A stretch of DNA of 64,000 nucleotides, taken from Pithys albifrons albifrons (lineage: Eukaryota; Chordata; Aves; Passeriformes; Thamnophilidae). The stretch is taken from assembly GCF_047495875.1 (NCBI RefSeq), contig NC_092468.1:2456187-2520186 (forward strand), written 5' to 3'. This document shows positions 46,720 to 57,739 of this stretch, in pieces (within the stretch, counting starts at the first letter, position 1; each line of letters begins with the position of its first letter). The notes beneath the pieces are model-generated. The model was not told where the DNA came from. It made no database searches and saw only the letters and a list, made by a program, of their open reading frames with translations. A program made the translations under genes and the position numbers.

Positions 46720-46743
46720 TACCGGGCAGTTCAATGCCTCCCT

Positions 46744-46811
46744 GCCATCTGATCCCGTCAGATCTCGGATGCTCAGCAGGGTCAGTCCCGGTTAGTACCG
46801 GGTGCTGTGAC
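46744..46811 (+). pseudogene. 5S rRNA-like module 4, internally deleted
   Basis: Same deletion as module 2 (ggttagtaccgggtgctgtg), with ggatgctcagcaggg in the A-box region. Confidence 0.8.
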
Positions 46812-46996
46812 AGTCCTGAGGACTTCACTGTCACCGTCCAAGCTCGCTCGGCCGTGGCAAATGGACCTTGGGACTTAAATGGTGGGGCCAGTTCTGCACA
46901 CCCTGAGCCTCACCTGAAATCCACTGCGCAGGCTGGAAGGGCCCACCCACGTGGGGACAGCCCTGCCCAAATCTGATGGCAGTTAAATGCCTCCCT

Positions 46997-47095
46997 GCCA
47001 TCCGATCCCATCAGATCTCGGAAGCTCAGCAGGGTTAGCCCTGGATTAGTACCTGGATGGGAGACCTCCCGGGAAATGCCGGGGGCTGTAGGTTC
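46997..47095 (+). pseudogene. 5S rRNA-like module 5
   Basis: Full-type module with attagtacctggatgggaga and gggggctgtaggttct. Its tail ends early, near 47253, by the CA microsatellite. Confidence 0.82.
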
Positions 47096-47270
47096 TAGTC
47101 CTGAGGACTTCACTGGCACCGTCCAAGCTCGCTCGGCTGTGGCAGATGAACCTCAGGACTGAAACGGTGGGGCCAGTTCTGTGCACGCTGAGCCTCACCT
47201 GAAATCCACTGCGCAGGCTGGAAGGGCACATGGGGAGGGCCCTGCCCAAATCTTTGTTCATGAAGCTGAG

Positions 47271-47271
<1 letters not shown>

Positions 47272-47307
<36 letters not shown>
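47272..47307. repeat. (CA)n microsatellite
   Basis: An uninterrupted CA run of about 17 repeats at the right edge of the 5S/tRNA array. Confidence 0.95.
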
Positions 47308-47310
<3 letters not shown>

Positions 47311-49080
47311 TGTCCATCTGGAGTCATTGAAAGAAGGAGGTTCAGCCCCTCCTGACTGGCACCAAAATGTCTCTTGGATATCCAGTGACCCCAGAAATCA
47401 GAGATTCCTCCGGAAAATGGTTACTCCTTTCACTGAAGATAAACTGGTTTTCCTCGGATCAGGTGAATCACCTCTGAGTAACAACTTCCCTCCCTGAGTT
47501 AGGAGCTGATCACCTTATTAAATACATGTTAAATATTTCTCACTCCTCTGTGCACCTGAATGAGAATTGCAGAGATTTAAGAGCATCACAGGCAGTTTGG
47601 GTTCATTCCTATTGTCACGTTTCCTGACCATCCTCCCAGATTCCAGCGACAGTGACAGTGGAATATAATCAATACTTCCTTTGTGGAAAGGTCTCTTGCC
47701 ATGTAGGGGACAATTCCCAGCACCCTCTGCTCCAGAAAAATTTGCATAGAGTTTCACATTCCCGTTCCATTGGTGCCACCTATTGGACAGTGCACATGTC
47801 ATCCCATGGAAACAGGCAATTCCTTGGGGGAGCTGGGACAGGCACGTGGGGCTCTCCCCAAGGATGGCCAACATGGACATCATCTGGGACCAGCTGGAGG
47901 CCCTTTGGTTGAGTGGCAAGCCCAGCAGTTGGATTCTGCTTAGCTTGGCCACCTCTTCTGTCCTCTGGAAAAGGTCACTTGCTGGTCTGTGCCATGCAGG
48001 ATGAGGTGCCAACTGGAGTTTGCCCAATCCCAAGTGGATCTGACCTTCACAGTTCTCCTTGGTTCCAGGTTTGTCTGGCACTGATTTGGCCACCAAAGGA
48101 CCAGTGTGATGGTCTTAGTCCCAGGTATCCATCTGTTGGGTAAATTCCCAGAGGGAACTAATTCTAAAAGCTAATTCTGCTTCCAGGGAATGGGTAAAAT
48201 CCTGGTTTATGTGATTTATTTTGATGTCTCAGTTGAAGAGCTTACCAAGAATAACTCTATTCTTTTCCTCTATTGACCAGGTCTTCCTTAGGAAGACTTC
48301 CCAGACAAAAGGAAGAATAAAAAAATATAAATTCCTGATTTATGAAGATTAATAATTAATGCAGGTTAACCAATTTATCTCCCTGGAGAGCATCTCCCAG
48401 GGGAGACCCATCCTGGGTAAAGGGAATGACAGTCAGCTGGGGTGTGACCAAACTTTGCCAGGCAGAAGACCTGTCCCCAGGCCCACAGAACTTCTCTACA
48501 CAACTGGGACTTGGAAATGACTAAAAGCTCCATTCCAGCAGATTATCTGAGGACATGAGCAATTCCAGGGCTGGGGATTTGTGCCAGCTCCTCCTGACAT
48601 TCCAAAAAATCTCTTGTTTCCTCAGCTGTGCTCTTCTTGCCAAGGTTGTCCCAGACTTTGGGAGGTGGTGACAAGGGAGGGGGATCAGAGGGAGAATTTG
48701 AGTCCTGGGTAATCCCAGGAGAGCCCCAGATCTGGATGCACATGGGACTCTTCCTCCTGCAAGCCAGGGCATTGTCCTAAGGCTGCCTCCTGTTGCCACC
48801 TCAGATTCCAGTGGGCAACAGATGACTCCAAACTGCACCAGGCCAACCCCCAAATCCATGGATTAATCAGGATGAGTCCTGCTGGGAACACACTCTTCCC
48901 ATCTGAGGAGTCATCTCTAGCAACAGCTTCTCCCACCTCATTTTCCACATAGGCTGGAGCCAGCCCAGAAAGCTGCTGTTCAGCTCCCTGCTCACCTCCA
49001 TCCCACCCTTTCCAGAATTCCCCAGCTCCTCCAGGGCCCTCTGTCTCTGATCCCAACCCAGCCCTTCCTGTCCCTTACAC
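47308..49080. other. Unrecognised intergenic sequence
   Basis: 1.8 kb without a recognisable gene, RNA or repeat. Frames are short and mutually overlapping. Confidence 0.4.
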
Positions 49081-49400
49081 TTTCATTTCTGTTTCTTTAC
49101 ATCTTTATTAAACTGTATTGCCACTTTGATAGGAAAATTGAAAAGAAAAAGATATGAGGAACAACAAAAAAAGCCGTAATTATGAAGATTCAATTTAATT
49201 TTAAAGGTTGTGGAAGGAGGAAAAAAAAAAGAAGCAGGAGAAGAAGAAACCAAATTAATTTAGCAGGAAAGCATTGCATGAAATATTGTTGGAGTTTAAT
49301 AACCATGCAAAGACAGATGATATGTGTGGAAAAATTAGTTGTAGGACCTCATAATAGTCTATTAATATTTTCTACAGGCACAGAAACCCTTTGCTGAATG
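49081..49400. other. Candidate conserved non-coding element
   Basis: AT-rich unique sequence (tctttattaaactgtattgc, ccgtaattatgaagattcaa, taatagtctattaatatttt) with an A-run and purine stretch near 49218-49247. Composition-based. Confidence 0.3.
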
Positions 49401-49835
49401 ATTGTAACAAAGTAATCTTTTTCTTCCTTTTTTTTTTTTTAAGACATTAAAAAGTATCTTCAAAAGGAGGAGACTGCAGCAATGTACAGAGTGGGGACCC
49501 CAGCAGGGAATGTCAGATCCCAGGAGAGATCCAGCACAGACTTCTCTGCTCTGCCACCACGGAGAGTCTCCCACCAGGCTCCTTGCTGGGCCAACTCTTC
49601 CAAAGGGTAGGACAAGGCCCCTTGACAAGGTGTCTCTCCCCTCCTTTCAAGTATTATCTCAACCCATCACACACATTTCTTCTTCCAAACAACCTGTTCT
49701 GCCGAAGGGCTGGGATTGACCTTGGGAATCTTAAAGTTAAAGAGGCCAAGTGCAGTGGGGGTCATGGTCAGGGTCATGAGGTTCACACAGGGGCTTATGC
49801 CCAGCCCCATGTGCAGTTGCATTCTTCCCTTCCTT

Positions 49836-50537
49836 TGCCTTGCCTTGCCTTGCCTTGCCTTGCCTTCCCAAACCTTCCCAAACCTTCCCAAACCTTCCCT
49901 TCCCAAACCTTCTCTTCCCTTCCCAAACCTTCCCTTCCCAAACCTTCCCTTCCCAAACCTTCCCAAACCTTCCCAAACCTTCCCTTCCCAAACCTTCCCA
50001 AACCTTCCCAAACCTTCCCAAACCTTCCCTTCCCTTCCCAAACCTTCCCAAACCTTCCCAAACCTTCCCTTCCCAAACCTTCCCAAACCTTCCCAAACCT
50101 TCCCTTCCCAAACCTTCCCAAACCTTCCCAAACCTTCCCAAACCTTCCCTTCCCAAACCTTCCCTTCCCAAACCTTCCCTTCCCTTCCCAAACCTTCCCA
50201 AACCTTCCCTTCCCAAACCTTCCCTTCCCAAACCTTCCCAAACCTTCCCAAACCTTCCCAAACCTTCCCAAACCTTCCCTTCCCAAACCTTCCCTTCCCA
50301 AACCTTCCCTTCCCAAACCTTCCCAAACCTTCCTTCCCAAACCTTCCCTTCCCAAACCTTCCCAAACCTTCCCAAACCTTCCTTCCCAAACCTTCCCTTC
50401 CCAAACCTTCCCAAACCTTCCCAAACCTTCCCTTCCCAAACCTTCCCAAACCTTCCCAAACCTTCCCTTCCCAAACCTTCCCTTCCCAAACCTTCCCTTC
50501 CCAAACCTTTCCAAACCTTCCCAAACCTTCCCTTCAG
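49836..50537. repeat. Pyrimidine-rich decamer/pentamer array, putative G-quadruplex strand
   Basis: About 700 bp of cttcccaaac decamers mixed with extra ccttc or cttcc pentamers, opening with ccttg pentamers at 49836-49863. The minus strand reads GGGAAGGTTT repeatedly. Four successive GGG runs with 7-base loops meet the usual G3N1-7 quadruplex rule wherever four decamers adjoin, for example near 50000-50030 and 50232-50280. All-frame openness produces long Pro/Lys/Phe-Ser and Gly/Lys/Trp-rich frames that are not genes. Confidence 0.95.
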
Positions 50538-51002
50538 CTCCAGGGGGAGGCCAAGCTCAGCTCTACTTCCTTCCCTCCTCCACTCTGCCATCATGATCCT
50601 GTTTCCTGCAGATCTGACACCAAAGGAGCCCAGAACCTTCATGACCAGCCTCCTTCCATGGTGAGATCTGCTGTCCCCAGGATGTGACAGCAATGGGCAG
50701 GTGCCCCACAAACACAGAGGAGCAACAGCATTTTTCAAGGCACCCTCAGGAGACCAAATATCAGAATCAAGTTCTCTCTGAGCCTGGAACAGCCTTAAAT
50801 TTGGTTCAGTGCAGAGAAAGATGCTTGAGTTGACTTATCTTCTGTTCCCCACCATGGACAGGGCAAAGACCTCCCTGCCACAGCATGAAGGTGGAAAGCT
50901 GGCGCTGGTGTGAGGATGCTCAGCCAAGGCATCAGTGCTGCTCCAAGGCTGAGGCAGCTGGAAGGAGCCCAGATTTTGGGAGGACAAAGGCTATGGTTCA
51001 TA

Positions 51003-52035
51003 GAATAGAATCATAGAATGGATTGGGTTGGAAAAGACCTCCGAGATCATCAAGTCCAACCCTTGGTCCAACTCCAGTCCCTTTACCAGATCATGGCACT
51101 CAGTGCCACGGCCAAGCTCAGCTGAAAAACCTCCAGGGATGGGGAATCCACCCCCTCTCTGGGCAGCCCATTCCAATCCCTGAGCACTCTCTCTGCAAAG
51201 AATTTCTTTCTGCTCTCCAACTTCAATTTCCCCTGGCAGAGCTTGAGCCCATCGTGCCCCCTTGTCCTATTGCTGAGTGCCTGGGAGAAGAGACCAACCC
51301 CCACCTGGCCAGAACTTCCCTTCAGGCAGTTCCAGACAGTGCTGAGGTCACCTCTGAGCCTCCTCTTCTCCAGGCTCAACACCCCCAGCTCCCTCAGCCT
51401 CTCCCCACAGCACTTGTGCTCCAGTCCCTTCTCCTCAGTTGGGTTGGAAGAGACCTCTGAGACCATCAAGTCCAACCTTTGATCCAATCCCACTGTGATC
51501 ACTCTGGCACTCTGTGCCCTGGGCTGGTGATCCCAGTGAGGTTGAATCAAGACATGGTGGACTCTCTGCCCCTGGAGGTGTTTCAGAGGACACTCAGTGC
51601 CACATCCAGTCCCTTCTCCAGCCTCGTTGCTCTTCTCTGGCCCCACTCCAGCCCCTCAATCTCTTGCCTCAACTGAGGGGCCCAGAACTGAACACAACAC
51701 TCAAGGTGTGGCCTCCCCAAGGCAGAGTCCAGGGGAAGGGTCACTGCCCTGGGCCTGCTGGCCACGCTAGTTTGGATCCAGGCCAGGATCCCCTTGGCCT
51801 TCTTGGCCACCTGGGCACACTGGTGGCTCCTGTTGAGCTTCCTGTCCCTCAGTCCCCCCAGGTCCCTCTGCCTGGCTGCTCTCCAGCCACTCTGTGCCCA
51901 GCCTGGAGCGCTGCAGGGCTTGGGGTGGCCAAAGGGCAGGACCTGCACTTGGCCTTGTTGAACTCCATCCCATTGCAATCAGCCCATCTCTCCAGTCTCT
52001 CCAGATCCCTCTGCAGAGCCCTCCTGCCTTCCAGT
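51003..52035 (-). mobile_element. Young CR1 LINE copy interrupted by an inverted-structure CR1 insert
   Basis: On the minus strand the tail is at 51003 (atagaatcatagaatggatt, gggttggaaaagacctccga) and the copy extends through the UTR to an RT-end remnant with [14 protein letters not shown] near 51960. It is almost identical, where both exist, to the plus-strand copy at 58.6-59.4 kb. That copy shows this one is split at 51435-51605. The pair forms an inverted repeat of about 0.8 kb with a 6.5-kb spacer. Confidence 0.92.
51435..51605. mobile_element. 171-bp CR1-derived insertion with 14-bp target duplication and 5' inversion
   Basis: The insert is flanked by perfect ccagtcccttctcc direct repeats at 51421-51434 and 51606-51619, while the unsplit 58.6-kb copy has this word once. 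Its left half is an inverted CR1 3' tail (gttgggttggaagagacctc). Its right half reads forward as CR1 UTR (cccctggaggtgtttcagag). Opposed halves fit the twin-priming inversion known for LINE integration. Confidence 0.78.
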
Positions 52036-52775
52036 TCATCCCCATCCATCCCCATCTTTGGCAGTATTTGGCTGGTCTCTAGAGCTGCAGGTGTAATACA
52101 GTCTGCAGGAACAGTCTGAGGGGCTGGCCATGGGAAGGAAGGAGCAGTGGGGTTGTTTCCATGTCTGTGCACACGTGTCTTTAAAATCAGCATTAACAAC
52201 CAACTCAAATAAAGCATCCCAACTGCAGCAAGACAAAGGATGGTAATGGGAGCCAGGGAGGGAGGGAGGGAGGTCTCTGTCTGTGGATGTTTGAACTTGG
52301 TCTCTGGGAAGGATGTATTTCCTTGGTCCTAAATGGGATTTGCTTTAGCTCCAGACAAAACCCTTAGGATCCTGTAAACTCAACTAGGTCAGTCCTGCAA
52401 GGAAAAAAAAAATAAAATGAAAGAAAGAAAGGAAAGGAAATTAAAGGCTGGAATGAACAAAACAAACAAGCAAAAAATTTAAAAGAATGGGAGGAAATAG
52501 AATTTTTAAAAATAATAAAATAAACCCAGGACAAAACCAAACTGCAATTCTTCATTCAGCTTCCCCTTTCTCCTATTTTAATCTGTATAGTGCCATCCAG
52601 TTCCAGCCTCCCCCCTTCCCCTTTTTTTAAATACAGTCTAATCCTGAGTGTGAACTGATGTAGTTTGTGTGTTAGGGGGGAAAAAAAAAATCTCTCTCTC
52701 TTTCTGCCTTTTTTTTCCCTTCTTCTTTCCTTGGCCCAGTTCATTATTTTTCTTTCTTGTCACTCAGTGTGATAG
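52036..52775. other. Unrecognised sequence with simple repeats
   Basis: Contains a gaggg run at about 52255-52272, A-rich segments at 52400-52530 and T-runs near 52700-52720. No gene. Confidence 0.4.
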
Positions 52776-53340
52776 GTTGAACAGAAGTGCACAGATGAGC
52801 ACTGAAAACGGTGTCACAAGGCCTTAATCTAGTCTTTAATGCCTGACTTCAGAGATGTCATTTATCTTCTAACTGCAGCAGGCTTCCACCAACTTTATCT
52901 CTAATAATATATTGATGGATTAAAAGGGTCGGGCAGGAGACCGGGCTGGAAAAATTGCTTATTGACATCAAAATACAGTGCCCTCAACCTGATAAACATG
53001 GAGGGGCTCGTGTATCTCCCAGAATAGTTGGCGTTGCTGTAATTTTTTTTTTTTTCCAGCGTGTTTCTCTCGGGTTCATGGGGTGGTCCAGCCAAATAAA
53101 CAAACGGAACAAATAAATAGGGAATACAGTTCCTGCGTTGACGCAGCCCAGCGGGAGCCCAGCGGGTCTCTAATGGTCCCTTAATGACAGGGAGAGGCTG
53201 CTGCCATTGTCTTAGGGCGTCGGGGGGGATGGGGATGGGGGGATGAGCGATTGCAGCACCCCTGTAAGGGCGGTTTGGGAAGCTGTGCTGTGAAGTCGGG
53301 AGCTGTCTCACAATCTTTATGGCTGAAATTCATCCCTCGC
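52776..53340. other. Candidate conserved non-coding region
   Basis: Unique sequence with GATA and TAAT words (caactttatctctaataata, ttgatggattaaaaggg, gacatcaaaatacagtg), followed by a CpG-bearing part to about 53330. A T-run at 53043-53055 divides it. No frame of note. Composition-based. Confidence 0.35.
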
Positions 53341-54050
53341 CACACAGATCTCCTGCGAGGGGAATGAAACGGGGGAGGAGAAGGGAATGGCACGGGGAGC
53401 ACCAGCAGGAGCACTGCCTGACCTCCAGGCTCTGCCACAGATGGGTAGATGGGTACCCAGTGTGGGAATGAGGGGTGGTTACCTCCTTTGGGGGGGATGG
53501 TGCAGCCTTTTGCAGACACAGGTGGATGAAACAGCCCCTTTGCTCCTCAGCCTCCACAGATATTTGGAGTTGATGCTCATTCCTGATTTATCCACCTTTT
53601 TTCTGCTTCCAGCAGTTTCCACTGCTCGTGTTGGTTTGGGGAGTGCTACCCCAAGGTCCCCCAGCAGAAACGTTGGGCTGGGGCCAAACAGCTTCCAAAC
53701 AGCGCAGGAACAAACACAGCAGAGACTCAGCATCTCACAACCTCCACCTAAAACAGCAGGAAGGTTCTCCACCATGTTCCAGCTGGTTTTACTAATCCTA
53801 TAGGATTCCCGGCAGGAAAAGGCTTTCATTTGTCTCTTATTAAGGATGATAGTTGCAAACAGAGATGGCCAAAATGCATAAATCTTCATCCTGAGGAAGG
53901 TTCCTACATTTTAAGTCAGGTTTTCAGTAAAGCCAGGCTGAATGGCAAAATCCTGAAGCTTCTCTTGGAAGATAAAGTTGAGAAAAACATACTGGGCAGG
54001 ACATTGCAATTCAGAATGACAGTCCTGGTCAACTCCAGCTTGACCTTCAT
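53341..54050. other. Unrecognised intergenic sequence
   Basis: No gene or repeat was identified over these 710 bp. Confidence 0.4.
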
Positions 54051-54287
54051 TGGGAACTGGAGTGATAAGACAAGAAGGAATGGGTTCAAACTGAGAGGGA
54101 AAATTTAGGTCAGGTATATGGAAGAAATTCTTCCTTGTGGCTGCCCCATCCCTGGAAATGTCCAAGGTCAGGTTGGATGGGGCTTGGAGCAACCTGGGAT
54201 AGTGGAAGAAGCCCCTGGCCATGGCTGGGTGGAAGGAGATAAGCTTCAAGATCCCTTCCAACCCAAACCAGTTAAAGATTCTATGAC
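54051..54287 (+). mobile_element. CR1 LINE 3' fragment
   Basis: Plus-strand CR1: ggaagaaattcttccttgtg, gctgccccatccctggaaat, gggcttggagcaacctggga, then ttcaagatcccttccaaccc and gattctatgac. It belongs to the same tail group as the copies at 35.9 and 62.2 kb. Confidence 0.82.
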
Positions 54288-54796
54288 CCACAGGTGCCCC
54301 CAACCCCAACCCATCTGCTCTTCAACAGGACTCTCTCAAAAACACCCCCCATCGTGCACTGAGATAGACAACTCCCTCTAAACTCCTACCTGGGCTTCTT
54401 GGGAAGCCTGTGAGTCTCTGAGGCAGATGCAGAGATAAACTTTGTCACCAGAGAAAGCATTTCATTTCATTTTCCTGGAAAGAAATTCCATGAAAATCGA
54501 TCTTCCCACAGAAAATGTTGATTCTTGGCAAGGAGCCTTTTTGTGATGGGGAATTGCTTCAACCCAGAAACGCCTGAGCAGCCGTGGCTGCAGGAAGGGT
54601 CACATTCCTTTGGGAGGCACTTTGTGTGAAGGCAAAGCTGGATGGTCCTCCAGGAGGGGGCAAAGTTGGCAGCAGCACCATTGCAATGGCTTTGGATTAT
54701 CAGGGGTTCAGGTTGCAACGATCATACCCCAAAATTCTTGCCAGGTGGCCCAGCAGGGGAAGTGCTGACAACCTCTATTCCCATTCAGGAAGCCCA

Positions 54797-54950
54797 AGAA
54801 TCGTAGAATCATGGAATAGTTTGGGTCAGAAGGGACCTTAAAGCCCATCTCATTCCAACTTCTAACACCTTCCACTAGACCAGGTTGCTCCAAACCCATC
54901 CAACCCCCTTGAACACTTCCAGGGATGGGGAGTCAACAACCTCCACCTTT
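54797..54950 (-). mobile_element. CR1 LINE 3' fragment
   Basis: Inverted tail (gaatcgtagaatcatggaat, gggtcagaagggaccttaaa) with agaccaggttgctccaaacc and cacttccagggatggggagt. Confidence 0.82.
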
Positions 54951-55048
54951 CTCTGTGGGGAGAAACACAAATGCAAAATGAATAAACAAAGAGATAGGTG
55001 GGAAGAATGGGGGGAAATGATTCTGATGGTCCCAGATGAGTAAGCAGG

Positions 55049-55767
55049 AGTGCTGGTTTAAAGATGAACCAGCAGGAGAAATGAAACCAACACAAAAGGG
55101 ATTATAAATCAGTTACAATTTAATAAAAATATTAAAATAAATACAATGACACAAAGAGAAATTGGTTTTAACCCACAAACTCCAACAGTATAACCCAGTC
55201 CCCTGGGGCACAAACACAGGGGGGTTTGGTGGCCCCTGTGCTGAGCCCCACGTGGTTCCTCCGAGTCCAAAGGCAAAGGAAGGGACAAACCTGTTGGTGC
55301 AGATGATGGCAGAGTCTGGTGGAGAGTGGGGGGCTCCTTCTGTCCAGGGTCTGCTCCTCCTCTGGATCCAACGAGTGGCCCCAGAAGTCCCCAAACCCCA
55401 AGATTGTCTCCCCTCAGGTTTGGGTGGAAGCCCCCAGTGCCTCCCCCAGGGCAGGGAGTTCCACACTGGGGGATCTGACTCTGGCAGTCAGGGGGGATTT
55501 TGGAATGGTTGCTGGCCCCTGAGCAGAGCTGAGCCCTCAGGTGGGTGTGGAGGTGCCAAGAAGTCCCTGCAGGGCAGTTCTCCCAGCTCCTCTGCCAGGC
55601 TTCTTTCCCAGCCAGCTCCCAGCCTGAGGGCTCAGCTGTGCCCTGGGCAGCTGCTGCCAATGGGCCATTGGGAACAGTTGCTGGGCAATGGTCCAGAGGG
55701 TTTGGAATGCCCAGCTTTGGTCACCCCCACACAGGGATAAACTGGTCCCACCTGCTTAACTGGGACA
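55049..55767 (-). mobile_element. LTR, family A, third copy
   Basis: About 719 bp, very similar to 18488-19176 through most of its length (aggcaaaggaagggacaaac, cccagggcagggagttcc, ctcctctgccaggcttcttt). No target duplication is visible with these ends. A word resembling the LTR start recurs about 190 bp on (cacctgctgaactgagacac at about 55947), so sequence to ~55966 may be attached element or a second truncated LTR. Confidence 0.82.
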
Positions 55768-57094
55768 ACACCCCTGCCTTAGCTCACCCTTTGTGGCTGT
55801 TGAGGTGGCCATTCCTTGGGTGCTTAGAGAGTATCCTCGGGGTTCAACCTGGTCCTCAATAAAGTGGTGATGGGCAGAAAACATCAGAAATGGTCTCTGG
55901 AGTGTTTGAAGTGAGTGATGAGGGAGCCAGGGCACACAGTCCCACCTGCTGAACTGAGACACCAAGCCCTAAGTTGGATCCTGAGCAAGGAGCTGAGCAC
56001 CATGTGGTGCAGCATCCCAGTTCCACAACCAGGAATGATTGGCAGAACACAAGCCTGGTATTATAAGATTGTCTCCCGAAATTTAGCCACCAAAACACTG
56101 AATTTATCAGCTGAATTGATCAGCTGAAATGCCTCAGACTTCTGGGGAAGCTGCCTCTGGCCAACCGCTTGATGGGAAGGACGGCTCCGATTTTTTTGGC
56201 ATGTGGAACTAAAGCAGCTCAGCCTCTTGGCCCTGCACCTGCCAGTCACTCCTGGGTGCATTTTATCTGAGCCCCATTTCCTCATTTCACCACTATCACG
56301 ATGCATTTTTGCAGTGGGTGGCTCAAATGACAAACCAGCAGGATTGTTCCAGTTTGAATATAAATTGAATAAATTACAGTAGTTAAAAATAGCCCTTTAA
56401 TACCCACATTCTGTTAAGGAAAAAAAAATATAACCTGATTTTTTTGTAAGCACCATTTCTTGACATGTTCCTTGTTTTTCAGGTTCCTTGGCAAGCTGAG
56501 GAAAAACCCAGATGGGGTGGTTTCCTCCCTCAGAAATGGCATTCTCAGAAGCATTTTGCAGGACTTTGTTTCCTTTCCATTAAATTCCCTGGGAGGCTCC
56601 AAGGTGATGAAACCAGGGCAGAGTTTGGCCGTTCTCTGAGACATTTCACAGATCAACGTTTTCCTTATTCCCTTTAATTACCCCCATCCCTTCCTGAATT
56701 TCCAGCTAATCTCTTGTCACTCCTCATGTAAAGGGTGGGAAGGCAGCATTTCCCATCCCAAAGCCACAGGGTATGGCATTGGCAAGGCCATGAGGCACCT
56801 GGAGCTCCATCCTGCAGCCAGACCCAGCATCTCCTCGGACTCTGCCCTGGCTTTGCCCCTTCACTCCAGGGATGGGATATTAAGGAAGTAACAACCTTAA
56901 TCCATAGCTTTTTGCTGCCTGCAAACTAAGCCACAACAAACTCCCACTGCTGTCCCCAGGTTTTCTCCTCAAAGCTCAACTACTTTTCGTTGTTAAATAT
57001 TCCCATATTTTGCATGGGAAGAGATTTCACTGCTGAGTGGAACAACACACTCAATAGATGTGAGGATGGTCATTTAAAATAAAACTCATCCCTA
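55768..57094. other. Unrecognised intergenic sequence
   Basis: Apart from the possible LTR remnant near 55930-55966 I see no element or gene. A-run at about 56419-56427. Confidence 0.4.
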
Positions 57095-57634
57095 TGATGC
57101 CAAAGGGGTTTTTGTTCTGATTTTCACATTTTGTAGATTTTAGGAACACAGTAGTTGTAGATTTTTAGAGGGTTAATATTTCTAACAGTTTAATGCCTTT
57201 CTATCACTACCCCTGTCCCAGAACAGGGAGCTCAAATTCCTTTAGTTAATTAATCTTGTTTAGACTCCTTTCCAAGGTAGAGCTGAAGGATATCAGAAGG
57301 CCTTTAAAAGAAACATAAACACAGGTCAGAGTGACCCAAAAGCCAGAACTGGGTGAACTCCAAGAAGAGTTGATGAAGACAGAGGGTCTTGACGACCCCA
57401 GACCCAATTCCAGGGGTTGGTCCAGGAGTGGAACTGGGGCTGGACTGAGAAATGTGTAAAGCAATGATTGGACGGATCTTATTATAAAAGCCATGGAAAC
57501 AAGAACTGGGACACATGGATGTCATCCTGTATTCCTGTGGGCTGTAGGCCTGGGATATTAAAGGACCTTTACTTTTTATCTTACCCTGCACTAACGTGGC
57601 TCAGAGTCCTGTTTTTGGGGGGAAGGGTCATTCA
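57095..57634 (+). mobile_element. LTR-like repeat, family B, copy 2
   Basis: 540 bp, near-identical to 22447-23009. It lacks 23 bp around agacctttgtgtgcctgagg, lost between similar aag words. Same cttattataaaagcc and ggatattaaagg landmarks and same orientation. No convincing target duplication (cccta against cagca). Confidence 0.65.
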
Positions 57635-57739
57635 CAGCAACACTTATCACACTTGGCCATCCTTACCTGTTCTCCTGTTATTCTCCAGCACTAATTGCCA
57701 ATGATTTAACAGAGCAGTTCCCAAAAGGTCTGGGCGTGC

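Larger units (their letters stand above)
45716..47253 (+). repeat. Composite 5S rRNA-like / tRNA-Gln-like higher-order tandem array
   Basis: Five 5S-like modules, each followed by the same ~180-bp downstream segment (agtcctgaggacttcactgg to ggcagttaaatgcctccc). Full-length 5S-like modules begin near 45720, 46358 and 46997, a 638-639-bp period. Between them sit a tRNA-Gln-like module and an internally deleted 5S-like module. The order is 5S full, tail, tRNA-Gln, 5S short, tail, repeated about 2.4 times. The inverted pair agtcctgagg and cctcaggact (45818-45827 with 45872-45881) recurs in the tails and could form a stem. The array is composite and tandem, unlike a simple 5S gene cluster. Confidence 0.88.

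Noticed and set aside
45716..47253. Functional 5S rRNA gene cluster
   Set aside because: The modules lack an intact 5' third and a T-run terminator, two of five have lost the C box, and tRNA-like inserts interrupt them.
49583..50738. Pro/Lys-rich and Gly/Lys/Trp-rich frames over 280 residues
   Set aside because: Low-complexity translation of the decamer array. All frames are open on both strands.
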